From Exiguobacterium sp. BMC-KP (GTDB lineage Bacteria; Bacillota; Bacilli; Exiguobacteriales; Exiguobacteriaceae): a stretch of DNA of 64,000 nucleotides. Location of the stretch: assembly GCF_001275385.1 (NCBI RefSeq), contig NZ_LGIW01000013.1, positions 124,001 through 188,000 on the forward strand, in the 5' to 3' direction. Position numbers and translations under genes: made by a program. Under the pieces are notes generated by a model. The model saw nothing but the letters and a program-made list of their open reading frames with translations. It was not told the DNA's origin and did not search any database. This document shows positions 25,008-32,226 of the stretch, one piece after another; position 1 is the stretch's first letter, and each line of letters begins with the position of its first letter.

Positions 25008-25082
25008 AAAAAAAAAAAAAAAGAAAAAAAGAAAAAAAGAAAAAAAGAAAATGGAGGAATCAAACCCCGCTTCCTCCATTTT
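25008..25082 (-). terminator. Terminator of the nitroreductase gene with an expanded CT-type U tract
   Basis: On the minus strand a perfect 12-bp stem (AAAATGGAGGAA with its complement, 25048-25082) is followed by T4-C-T7-C-T7-C-T7-C-T15 (25008-25051). On the plus strand this is a 15-A run and three AAAAAAAG units: a microsatellite grown from a terminator T tract. Confidence 0.85.
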
Positions 25083-25089
25083 GAATGAC

Positions 25090-25716
25090 TTATAGGAATG
25101 TTGAGACTTGATCGATTGGTAAGCGTAACGCTGGACGTTTTTTCGCATCTTCGACCGCTTTACCTACAGCAATCAACATGACTGGTACGTACCGTGATTC
25201 TGTGATAAACGTTTCCGCAAAACGCTGATGATCGAATCCACCCATTGCGAGTGTTGATAATCCACGCGCTTCTGCAGCAAGCATCAACTGCATCGCAGCA
25301 AGGCTCGCATTCGACATCGCTGCATCGCGCCCGTATGCTTCGCTTTGGTAAGCACCCTCTACTTGCGCCTTGATTGAATCGAATAAATCCTCTGTCATAC
25401 CGCCTGCTTCTACTGCTGGACCATAGACTGGATTATAGTTTCGATTCGCTTGAACGTCTCCCAAAATCGCGATGACTACTGAAGCTGAAGTAATAGCTGG
25501 CTGATTATAAGCAATCGGCGCAAGTTGTTGTTTTGCTTCTTCTGAATGGAAAACGGTAAAGTGCCAGTGTTGTAGATTCCAAGCACTCGGCGCTGCTGTC
25601 GTCCATTCTAATAGTTCTTCTACTTCCTGTTTTGAAAGTTTGAACGTTTCGTCGTAATGACGAACAGAACGTCGTTCAGTTAAGACACGCATTGTATCAA
25701 GTGTTGCTTGTGTCAT
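25090..25716 (-). CDS. Nitroreductase family protein (FMN-dependent)
   Basis: A 208-residue nitroreductase-fold flavoprotein: the N-terminal FMN-binding motif ERRSVRHYDE (about residues 14-23), APSAWNLQHWHF (about 42-53), and the C-terminal MGGFDHQRF with the conserved GKAVEDAKKRPALRLP tail. Members reduce nitroaromatics, quinones or flavins with NAD(P)H; the true substrate is unknown. The RBS AAGGGGG precedes the ATG. It is divergent from a YhfH-type gene, with a promoter-rich 185-bp gap between them. Confidence 0.92.
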   Translation of the reverse strand: MTQATLDTMRVLTERRSVRHYDETFKLSKQEVEELLEWTTAAPSAWNLQHWHFTVFHSEEAKQQLAPIAYNQPAITSASVVIAILGDVQANRNYNPVYGPAVEAGGMTEDLFDSIKAQVEGAYQSEAYGRDAAMSNASLAAMQLMLAAEARGLSTLAMGGFDHQRFAETFITESRYVPVMLIAVGKAVEDAKKRPALRLPIDQVSTFL

Positions 25717-25823
25717 GTATGAATCCCCCTTATCATTATCAGATTACTTAGGTATCGTAGCATGTCTCTTTTTTATTGTCCTGTATCAATACTCGACATT
25801 TATAAACTGTTATAAAACAATGA

Positions 25824-25852
25824 TTGACATTAACAAACTGTACTAATACAAT
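25824..25852 (+). promoter_or_regulatory. Strong sigma-A promoter of the YhfH-type gene
   Basis: Perfect TTGACA (25824-25829), a 17-nt spacer and TACAAT (25847-25852). AAACTGT occurs at 25804-25810 and 25835-25841, once upstream and once inside the spacer, so a regulator may act here. Confidence 0.75.
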
Positions 25853-25901
25853 AAAAATAAGAAAATTGTCATTGCGTTTTATTTTGAAGGAGGAAAAACA
25901 C

Positions 25902-26048
25902 ATGGAACAGCCCCTTTATCAAGAAGCATCTGCTGAGTTTTATCGTGAACTTCCCGTAAAGACGTGTGCCCATTGCGGAAAAGAAATGGATGAGCAATGT
26001 GAATCCTATCAAACGGAATGCAGTGAATGCGCTGTAACAGAACACTAA
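25902..26048 (+). CDS. YhfH family small zinc-ribbon-like protein (48 aa)
   Basis: A 48-residue protein matching the Bacillus YhfH family: EFYRELPVKTCAHCGKEMDE followed, near the C terminus, by ECSECA. The two CxxC pairs predict a zinc ribbon. The function is unknown. The ATG at 25902 has GAAGGAGGAAAAACAC upstream; the longer in-frame extension to 25824 overlaps the promoter and is not real. A terminator follows at 26060-26090, so this is a monocistronic gene with a strong promoter. Confidence 0.88.
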   Translation: MEQPLYQEASAEFYRELPVKTCAHCGKEMDEQCESYQTECSECAVTEH

Positions 26049-26059
26049 AAATACTCGAG

Positions 26060-26090
26060 ACAATCACTTATCAAAGTGGTTGTTTTTTTA
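26060..26090 (+). terminator. Terminator of the YhfH-type gene
   Basis: ACAATCACTT/AAGTGGTTGT stem (one G-T pair) with an ATCA loop and a seven-T tail. Confidence 0.88.
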
Positions 26091-26240
26091 TTTTAGACAG
26101 ACTATTTCTAATTAAATTGATATTTTTTAGAAAAATCGATTTTCGTCATCTTTTTGTCATCTGTTTGTTACAAACGAAACAGTCAAAATGTTACATTATC
26201 TGTATATGATATTTTTTGACAAAAGGAGCGACAGACAACG

Positions 26241-27086
26241 ATGGATCCATTTACCTCAAGCCACGCTAGCGAACTCGGTCCACGACCGCGTACAAAAAAA
26301 AGAAAGTTTCTTCCACGGTTTTTCTTACTTCTCACACTCATCTTTCTTGGAGTTGGAGGATATGTTGCGTACCGATACGTTTTTGCACTTGATCAAAAAT
26401 CGACCACTGCGGGTCAATCCATCACCGAAGTTCCTGTCGTCAGTATGGAAAAAGCACGTGTGGAAAAATGGAATGGTGTGACGAAAAAAGTCGCCTATTT
26501 GACGTTTGAGGATGGTCCATCTGCTTTAACGCCGGATTTACTTCGAACATTAGATCAACTTCATACCCGCGCCACTTTCTTTTATCTCGGAACACAGGTA
26601 GATGCTTTCCCGAAAGAAGTCAAAGCTGCTGCTAAAGCTGGTCACTACATCGGATTACATGGTGAAACACATGATTACGATACATTGTACGAAAAAGGTA
26701 AGTATGTCTCAGAGATGCAAAGTGTTCAGAACAAGATTCATGCATTGACACAATTAACACCTCATTTGACACGACCACCCTACGGTTCAACACCTGGCAT
26801 TACGAAAAAGATGGCATCTGACATTCATGTATCAGACTTCCGTGTGTGGGACTGGTCAATCGATTCAATGGATTGGTATTACAAAGATAGTGCAAAAGAA
26901 GTAGCGAATACGGTCATTCGACGAGCAGAGCGCCCGTTCGAAATCATTCTCTTGCATGAACAACCACAAGCTATCAAAGCACTTCCGGCCATCGTTGCAG
27001 GACTTCAGAAAAAAGGATATCAGTTTGCAATTTATGATGAAGATTTCCACATTCCGTACAACTTCGCGCAATACTCGAATTTATAA
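26241..27086 (+). CDS. Membrane-anchored polysaccharide deacetylase (NodB fold, variant catalytic base)
   Basis: A 281-residue protein: a cytoplasmic basic N terminus, one TM anchor (about residues 26-48) and an extracellular NodB domain (about 82-275). The metal ligands are Asp91, His140 and His144 (LHGETHD), with RPPYGS, WSIDSMDW and ILLHE as the later motifs. The first motif reads TFEDGP: the usual catalytic-base Asp is Glu90 here. Relatives remove acetyl groups from peptidoglycan or other glycans. AAAGGAG is 12 nt before the ATG, a long spacing. A YkyA lipoprotein gene follows 15 bp later, suggesting a cell-wall operon. Confidence 0.9.
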   Translation: MDPFTSSHASELGPRPRTKKRKFLPRFFLLLTLIFLGVGGYVAYRYVFALDQKSTTAGQSITEVPVVSMEKARVEKWNGVTKKVAYLTFEDGPSALTPDLLRTLDQLHTRATFFYLGTQVDAFPKEVKAAAKAGHYIGLHGETHDYDTLYEKGKYVSEMQSVQNKIHALTQLTPHLTRPPYGSTPGITKKMASDIHVSDFRVWDWSIDSMDWYYKDSAKEVANTVIRRAERPFEIILLHEQPQAIKALPAIVAGLQKKGYQFAIYDEDFHIPYNFAQYSNL

Positions 27087-27101
27087 GGAGTTACTATTCA
27101 G

Positions 27102-27743
27102 ATGAAAAAATCACTCTTAGCGTTGCTGTTTCTATCAAGCTTCGGACTTGTTGCCTGCTCTAACGATTCACGAGCTTCTCTTCATGAAAAGCTAGAACAA
27201 CAAGTGAAAGATGAGGAAAAAGCATTTACGCTAGCCGATCAACGTGCTCGTAAGGACGAAATTTCAGTTAATACGTACCAAGCCGTTCTTGATGCAGGGG
27301 CTGAAGAAATCAAACGCTCCCAAAATGAACGGGAGGAACTAGACGCCTTAAATGATGAACGTCTTGCCTTATTGAACCAAGAAGAAACGATACGTAAAGA
27401 AATATACACCGAACTCGACCTTGAAGAACTTAAGGATGTTGTCAGTAAGCTTGATGGAAAAGCAAAAACAGAAGGAACTGCGTTAATAGCAATCATTAAG
27501 GCGCGTCAGCAGACATTTCAAACGTTCTCGAAAACGTATCGTCAAGCGATGGACGCCGAAAAGAAAGTGCTTTCACACTTGACGAAAAAACCGGATTTCG
27601 TTAAGATTGATGAGTCAACGGCGGATTTAAATCGTTTAACACGGAAAGCTACCGCGTCTTTAAAGAAGTGGAACACGCTGACTGTTCAGTACAACCAAAC
27701 GAAAACCCGACTGTATCGTTTGCTCGACACATCAACTCAATAA
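27102..27743 (+). CDS. YkyA-type cell-wall lipoprotein
   Basis: A 213-residue lipoprotein: a signal peptide with lipobox GLVAC (Cys19), then a nearly all-helical, charged domain with long predicted coiled coils (about residues 25-205). The layout fits the YkyA/YwnJ-like putative cell-wall-binding lipoproteins of Bacillales. No catalytic residues; a structural or adaptor role at the membrane-wall boundary is inferred. It is 15 bp after the deacetylase gene, with AAGGAG as RBS, and is followed by a long terminator hairpin. Confidence 0.82.
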   Translation: MKKSLLALLFLSSFGLVACSNDSRASLHEKLEQQVKDEEKAFTLADQRARKDEISVNTYQAVLDAGAEEIKRSQNEREELDALNDERLALLNQEETIRKEIYTELDLEELKDVVSKLDGKAKTEGTALIAIIKARQQTFQTFSKTYRQAMDAEKKVLSHLTKKPDFVKIDESTADLNRLTRKATASLKKWNTLTVQYNQTKTRLYRLLDTSTQ

Positions 27744-27750
27744 ATCACAC

Positions 27751-27808
27751 AGGTTGCAACCAAACCCTGTCCAAAAAACCTGGACAAGGCCCTGTTGCAA
27801 CCTTTTTT
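27751..27808 (+). terminator. Long-stem terminator after the YkyA-type gene
   Basis: AGGTTGCAAC/GTTGCAACCT outer stem with an inner TGTCCA/TGGACA stem, then a T run. The next gene starts at 27844, after it. Confidence 0.85.
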
Positions 27809-27843
27809 GTGTGGTTTTTATTAAAAATGGAGGGAATTTATTC

Positions 27844-28746
27844 ATGCATCGTTCAAAAGCAACCTTATTCGTTCTGATTGGCGCTATCAGTTATGGTGTC
27901 CTCTCAACGATCGTCAAACTCGCTTATGCCGCTGGATTTAACTCAGCAGCCGTTTCAGGTAGTCAATTTTTCTTCGGCTGGCTCATGATTTTCGGACTTG
28001 CCTTATTCACGAAAAACCTTCGTCTTGATATCAAGACAGCTGGTCTGCTCATGCTAATCGGTATCTCAAGTGGTACAACCGGTTATCTGTACTATCAAAG
28101 TCTTCAGACCGTATCCGCATCCGTTGCGATCATTCTCTTATTCCAATTCACTTGGATTGGTGTCATCATCGACGCTCTCGCATTCAAACGTTTACCATCT
28201 CGCGCACACTTCCTGTCCGCGATTCTACTGATTGGCGGAGCAATTCTTGCGAGTGCTGCTTACTCGAGCCCCCTCGACCTACGCGGAACGTTGTTTGGTC
28301 TTGGAGCGGCTGTTAGTTTCTCGATTTTCCTACTCGCTAGTGGACGCATTGCCAACCATCTCCCCGTCATAAAGAAGAGTTTTTATATGATGACAGGTGG
28401 TCTTGCTTTCGTCATGATCATGTACCCACCGACGACGTTCTTATCTTCTACGAATTTCGAAAACGGTCTTCTTCTATATGCGATCCCGCTCGGTCTATTC
28501 GCCTTGATTTTGCCACCACTCTTATTTGCCGCTGGTGCGCCTCATCTGTCTCCAGCAAGCGTCTCTTTGCTCGGAGCAGCAGAATTGCCAACAGCTGTCA
28601 TCTGTTCCGTGTTAATTTTAGGTGAACATCTGATGAGCTCTCAATGGATTGGGATCGTCATCATCTTGATTGGAATCTTTTATCCGATCTATCGCTCGAG
28701 CAAAACAGCACCTGTTGTGAACGTACAGCAAAACGACCTTTCCTGA
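27844..28746 (+). CDS. EamA-family (DMT) transporter
   Basis: A 300-residue permease with ten membrane segments arranged as two EamA repeats (about residues 5-135 and 150-285), a drug/metabolite transporter design. The motif SLLGAAELPTAVICS sits in the second repeat, and GEHLMSSQWIG IVII-type segments end it. The substrate cannot be inferred; many relatives export amino acids or metabolites. The start ATG 27844 is used because AATGGAGGG precedes it; the in-frame extension to 27754 lies inside the upstream terminator. It is a single gene. Confidence 0.9.
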   Translation: MHRSKATLFVLIGAISYGVLSTIVKLAYAAGFNSAAVSGSQFFFGWLMIFGLALFTKNLRLDIKTAGLLMLIGISSGTTGYLYYQSLQTVSASVAIILLFQFTWIGVIIDALAFKRLPSRAHFLSAILLIGGAILASAAYSSPLDLRGTLFGLGAAVSFSIFLLASGRIANHLPVIKKSFYMMTGGLAFVMIMYPPTTFLSSTNFENGLLLYAIPLGLFALILPPLLFAAGAPHLSPASVSLLGAAELPTAVICSVLILGEHLMSSQWIGIVIILIGIFYPIYRSSKTAPVVNVQQNDLS

Positions 28747-28767
28747 GCTCAGGAGAGGTCGTTTTTT
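28731..28767. terminator. Terminator between EamA and nagP genes
   Basis: AAACGACCT/AGGTCGTTT stem with an inner TCCTGAGCTCAGGA palindrome and a T run on the plus strand; a short T run exists on the minus strand too. Confidence 0.82.
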
Positions 28768-28769
28768 CT

Positions 28770-30278
28770 TTACTTCTGTCGTTTCATCGCATCCGCAACG
28801 AATTCGACATCCGTACCAATAATGATTTGAACACTTGTTGCCCCCATCTTCATGACACCTTTCGCTCCAGCCGCTTTAATCGCTGCTTCGTCAATGATGC
28901 TTGGATCTTTGACTTGTAAACGTAAGCGTGTCGCACAATTGTCAATCGATGTGACATTTTCTGTTCCTTGTAATCCAGCAAAAATCTGAGCAGCTTGTTG
29001 CTCATATTTATCGTCTGAATCCGTCAGAACGACTCCCGTGTCTGTGACGAGCGATTCATCTTCACGACCTGGTGTCTTCAAATCGAATTTCGTGATCATG
29101 AAGTAGAACAGGAAGTAATAGACGACCGCGAACGCGAGACCAACCGGAATGATAAGCAATGGTTTTTTTGCAATACCGAAATTCAAGGCATAATCGATAA
29201 AACCAGCTGAGAAGGAGAAGCCGTGTAAAATACCGAGCAAGTTAACGATTGCCATCGATAGACCTGTCAATACAGCATGGATGACATATAAAACAGGTGA
29301 CAAGAACATGAACGAGAACTCGATTGGTTCCGTGATTCCTGTCAGGAAGGACGTGAGTCCAAGACCAATCATCGCTCCGGCAACCGCTTTTCGATTTTCT
29401 TTACGCGCAGCCATGACGATCGCGAAGGCTGCAGCAGGTAACGCAAACATCATGATTGGGAAGAAACCAGCTTGATAAATTCCTGCCGTCGGATCTCCAG
29501 CGAAGAAGCGCGCAATGTCTCCGTTCGCAACTGTACCATCTGCTTTTTCATATGAACCGAAGACAAACCAGAAAATATTATTCAAGACGTGGTGTAATCC
29601 AACAGGAATCAAGAGACGGTTAAAGAATCCAAACAAAGCAGCGCCTCCTGCACCAAGACCAACCATCCATTCACCAGCACCATTGATGCCTTGCTCGATG
29701 AACGGCCAAACATAACCAAAGATGAAAGCAAGCACGAGCATGACTGCTGATGTAATGATCGGAACGAAACGACGACCACCGAAGAAGGCTAACCAATCCG
29801 GTAACTTAATGTTATAGAACCGATTATATAGAAGCCCTGCGACGATACCTGCAATGATTCCGCCGAATACCGCCATATTAACGGTCGAACCGAGTGTCGC
29901 CTGATTCGCAATCGAACCAAGTGTCGCTCCGTCGACCTTGGTCGAGGAATCATTGACAATCGCAGCGATTGCATCATACTTCGCCTGAATCTGTGCACTC
30001 GAATAATCCTTGTTCATCGAGTCGACACCATTCTTTAAGACAAGATACCCAATGGCTCCCGCAAGACCCGCTGCCCCACTTGCATCAATCGATAGACCGA
30101 TTGCGACACCGATGGCAAATATTAATGGAAGGTTATCAAAAATAGCCCCTCCTGCTGCTACCATCAACGGAATATCCAGCATATCCGCTGAACCTAATCG
30201 GAGCACGATTCCCGCAGCCGGCAATACTGCGATTGGTAGCATCAAGGCTTTACCAATTCGTTGTAGAAACTGCAACAT
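28770..30278 (-). CDS. nagP: N-acetylglucosamine-specific PTS enzyme IICB
   Basis: A 502-residue PTS permease that imports and phosphorylates N-acetylglucosamine. The IIC domain (about residues 1-400) has the glucose-family signature GITEPIEFSFMFLSP and HHVLNNIFWF. The IIB domain (about 425-500) carries the phosphorylated Cys448 in NCATRLRL. Similarity pattern to Bacillus NagP is strong, and no IIA domain is fused, so a separate IIA is needed. ATG at 30276-30278 with AAGGGTGAAAGG is the start; the upstream extension is not conserved. It is probably repressed by NagR (site at 30362-30377) and CcpA (cre at 30319-30333), joining it functionally to nagAB at 60589-62504. Confidence 0.93.
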   Translation of the reverse strand: MLQFLQRIGKALMLPIAVLPAAGIVLRLGSADMLDIPLMVAAGGAIFDNLPLIFAIGVAIGLSIDASGAAGLAGAIGYLVLKNGVDSMNKDYSSAQIQAKYDAIAAIVNDSSTKVDGATLGSIANQATLGSTVNMAVFGGIIAGIVAGLLYNRFYNIKLPDWLAFFGGRRFVPIITSAVMLVLAFIFGYVWPFIEQGINGAGEWMVGLGAGGAALFGFFNRLLIPVGLHHVLNNIFWFVFGSYEKADGTVANGDIARFFAGDPTAGIYQAGFFPIMMFALPAAAFAIVMAARKENRKAVAGAMIGLGLTSFLTGITEPIEFSFMFLSPVLYVIHAVLTGLSMAIVNLLGILHGFSFSAGFIDYALNFGIAKKPLLIIPVGLAFAVVYYFLFYFMITKFDLKTPGREDESLVTDTGVVLTDSDDKYEQQAAQIFAGLQGTENVTSIDNCATRLRLQVKDPSIIDEAAIKAAGAKGVMKMGATSVQIIIGTDVEFVADAMKRQK

Positions 30279-30318
30279 ACCTTTCACCCTTTCCTGAATA
30301 AACGATAATGACAGAACA

Positions 30319-30333
30319 ATGTAAACGCTTTTA
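30319..30333. promoter_or_regulatory. cre site (CcpA) at the nagP transcription start
   Basis: ATGTAAACGCTTTTA matches 14 of 15 positions of WTGNAARCGNWWWCA. It lies just downstream of the -10 box, where CcpA would block initiation or elongation. Confidence 0.7.
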
Positions 30334-30341
30334 CGTTTTTT

Positions 30342-30377
30342 ATTATTCCACATAAACAACTAAATGACTAGACCTTT
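30342..30377 (-). promoter_or_regulatory. nagP promoter with overlapping NagR/DasR-type operator
   Basis: -35 TAGTCA (30365-30370), a 17-nt spacer and -10 AATAAT (30342-30347). The 16-nt element AAAGGTCTAGTCATTT (30362-30377, minus strand) contains the -35 and resembles dre operators (DasR type ACTGGTCTAGACCACT). The same AAAGGTCTA core recurs at the nagA promoter. Confidence 0.6.
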
Positions 30378-30432
30378 ATACAAATTATTTTTATCTTTTT
30401 AGTTGATACAAAATTTCATTATAGCAGACACT

Positions 30433-30465
30433 AAAAACCGGACTAGAATAATTATCTAGTCCGGT
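30433..30465 (-). terminator. Terminator of csbD
   Basis: A perfect 11-bp stem ACCGGACTAGA/TCTAGTCCGGT followed by T residues on the minus strand. Confidence 0.88.
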
Positions 30466-30485
30466 CTTATTTATTTAGAACAATC

Positions 30486-30683
30486 TTAACGACGGTTTGT
30501 ATCTTCAAAATTCTGTTGGACGTTTCCGACTGTTTTCTTCGCGTCACCTTTTAGTTGATCTTTTTTACCTTCGCGCTCTGTCGATTTATCACCTGTCGCT
30601 TTACCGAGTGCTTCTTTTGCTTTACCGGCTACTTTATCGACGATACCATCCACTTTTTTATTGAGACCACTGTTGTTTGACAT
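30486..30683 (-). CDS. CsbD family stress protein
   Basis: A 65-residue, highly charged protein with the CsbD layout: KKVDGIVDKVAGKAKEALGK followed by GKKDQLKGDAKKTVGNVQ. Family members are small sigma-B-dependent general stress proteins of unknown biochemical role. The ATG at 30681-30683 follows GGGGGTAATG; an upstream in-frame ATG overlaps that site. A sigma-B-like promoter (30727-30751) supports stress control. It is a single gene. Confidence 0.93.
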   Translation of the reverse strand: MSNNSGLNKKVDGIVDKVAGKAKEALGKATGDKSTEREGKKDQLKGDAKKTVGNVQQNFEDTNRR

Positions 30684-30726
30684 ACTCATTACCCCCATTT
30701 AAAAGTTTTTTTTGCGATAGTTGTAT

Positions 30727-30751
30727 GTTCCCTTGTTACTGATTTTCAAAC
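30727..30751 (-). promoter_or_regulatory. Sigma-B-like promoter of csbD
   Basis: GTTTGA (30746-30751), a 13-nt spacer and GGGAAC (30727-30732) on the minus strand. Confidence 0.5.
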
Positions 30752-30782
30752 GTTTCTTCAATTAAAATCGACACTTCTCCAA

Positions 30783-30818
30783 ACAAAAACAACAGTGAAC
30801 GGACTGTCCACTGTTGTT
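30783..30818 (-). terminator. Terminator of rocD
   Basis: AACAACAGTG/CACTGTTGTT stem followed by a T-rich tail on the minus strand. Confidence 0.85.
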
Positions 30819-30837
30819 CAATCGAAATCTATCCTAA

Positions 30838-32040
30838 TTACTGAGCGACGGATACACCTAATACTTGTTCAATCCGTTCGAATGCCCAATCCAACTCTTC
30901 TTTTGTGATGACGAGAGGTGGTGCAAAACGAATGACTGTCTCGTGCGTCTCTTTACAAAGCAATCCTTTTTCTTTCAACGCTTCACAATATGGTCGCGCT
31001 GCTTCTGTCAATTCAACACCAATGAATAATCCGCGACCACGTACTTCTTTAATCATCGGGTTGTTGATTTGTTTCAATTTGTCCATGAAGTACGTACCGA
31101 GTTCGAGTGAACGTTCCGGTAGCTTTTCCTCTTCTAACACTTCAAGTGAAGCAATCGAGACGGCACATGCGAGTGGATTACCGCCAAACGTCGACCCGTG
31201 TGATCCTGGATTAAAGACAGAAAGGACATCTTTATTTGCAGCAACACATGAAATCGGGAATACGCCACCACCGAGTGCTTTACCGAGAATATACATATCT
31301 GGTGTTACTTCATCCCAGTCAGATGCAAACCATTTACCAGAACGACCAAGTCCAGACTGGATCTCATCAGATACAAGAAGTACGTTTTGCGTACGACACA
31401 CTTCTTGCGCGTCTTTTAAGAAACCATCGTAAGGAATTAAAATCCCCGCTTCTCCTTGAATCGGTTCAAGGATAAAGGCTGCTGTATTTTCAGTGATCGC
31501 TTGTTTTAACGCATCGAGATCTCCGTACGGAATCGTCTTGATTCCAGGAAGGAGCGGACCAAATCCCCGTTGATATTCTGCTTCTGTCGACATCGAGACG
31601 GCTGTCATCGTCCGACCATGGAAGTTTCCTTCACAAACGATGATTTCAGCATCCCCCGGAATTTGTTTCACTTCATATGCCCAACGACGCGCTGCTTTAA
31701 CTGCTGTCTCGACTGCTTCTGCACCCGTGTTCATCGGTAGCACCATATCTTTTCCAGTCAATTGCGCTACTTTTTCATAGAAAAAGCCCAGTTGATCATT
31801 GTGGAAGGCACGTGACGTCAATGTAATCTTATCTGCCTGACGTTTTAGTGCCTCGATAATCTTCGGATGACGATGCCCTTGGTTAACCGCTGAATAGGCA
31901 CTCAGCATATCCATATAACGGCGTCCTTCAGGATCCGTGACAAAGACACCTTCTGCTTCTGAGATGACGATCGGGAGTGGATGGTAGTTATGTGCTCCGA
32001 ACTGTTCTGTCTGTTGAATGATTTTCTCTGTTTGATTCAT
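30838..32040 (-). CDS. rocD: Ornithine aminotransferase
   Basis: A 400-residue class III PLP aminotransferase that converts ornithine and 2-oxoglutarate to glutamate semialdehyde and glutamate, in arginine/ornithine use. PLP Lys254 lies in [26 protein letters not shown] and [15 protein letters not shown] are the family motifs, and [13 protein letters not shown] is typical of ornithine aminotransferases rather than acetylornithine ones. The length fits. Upstream are a TATAAT box, a cre site (32065-32079) and a palindrome (32092-32110), indicating carbon catabolite control plus another regulator. The arginine/ornithine-type antiporter at 34311-35705 is a functional neighbour. Confidence 0.95.
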   Translation of the reverse strand: MNQTEKIIQQTEQFGAHNYHPLPIVISEAEGVFVTDPEGRRYMDMLSAYSAVNQGHRHPKIIEALKRQADKITLTSRAFHNDQLGFFYEKVAQLTGKDMVLPMNTGAEAVETAVKAARRWAYEVKQIPGDAEIIVCEGNFHGRTMTAVSMSTEAEYQRGFGPLLPGIKTIPYGDLDALKQAITENTAAFILEPIQGEAGILIPYDGFLKDAQEVCRTQNVLLVSDEIQSGLGRSGKWFASDWDEVTPDMYILGKALGGGVFPISCVAANKDVLSVFNPGSHGSTFGGNPLACAVSIASLEVLEEEKLPERSLELGTYFMDKLKQINNPMIKEVRGRGLFIGVELTEAARPYCEALKEKGLLCKETHETVIRFAPPLVITKEELDWAFERIEQVLGVSVAQ

Positions 32041-32064
32041 CGAGATTCCCCCTCATAACTCTTT

Positions 32065-32079
32065 AGAAAACGCTTTCAA
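32065..32079. promoter_or_regulatory. cre site (CcpA) in the rocD leader
   Basis: On the minus strand TTGAAAGCGTTTTCT matches 14 of 15 positions of WTGNAARCGNWWWCA; it lies just downstream of the TATAAT at 32082-32089. Confidence 0.7.
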
Positions 32080-32091
32080 TATTATTATAGC

Positions 32092-32110
32092 AGATTCTTT
32101 CACAGAATCT
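32092..32110. promoter_or_regulatory. Palindrome overlapping the rocD core promoter
   Basis: AGATTCT (32092-32098) and AGAATCT (32104-32110) are perfect 7-bp arms around a 5-nt spacer, between the -35 and -10 regions. Candidate operator; the regulator is unknown. Confidence 0.45.
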
Positions 32111-32226
32111 TCATCTAAAAAATGTCTTATCGAAAGGATTCTAGTGCGTAAGAATTGAATATATTGGGAATAGACAAGACAAGTGAACCGTCATCTCTTT
32201 TCATCATAAAGGAGCGTGCGCACGTA

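Noticed and set aside
30905-31432. 175-aa plus-strand ORF inside rocD
   Set aside because: It lies wholly antisense to an unambiguous ornithine aminotransferase, has no RBS and no family features; it is a shadow frame.
32155-32226. N-terminal extension of the EAL protein from TTG 32155
   Set aside because: No RBS before it, while AAAGGAG lies upstream of ATG 32227, and the extension has no domain content.
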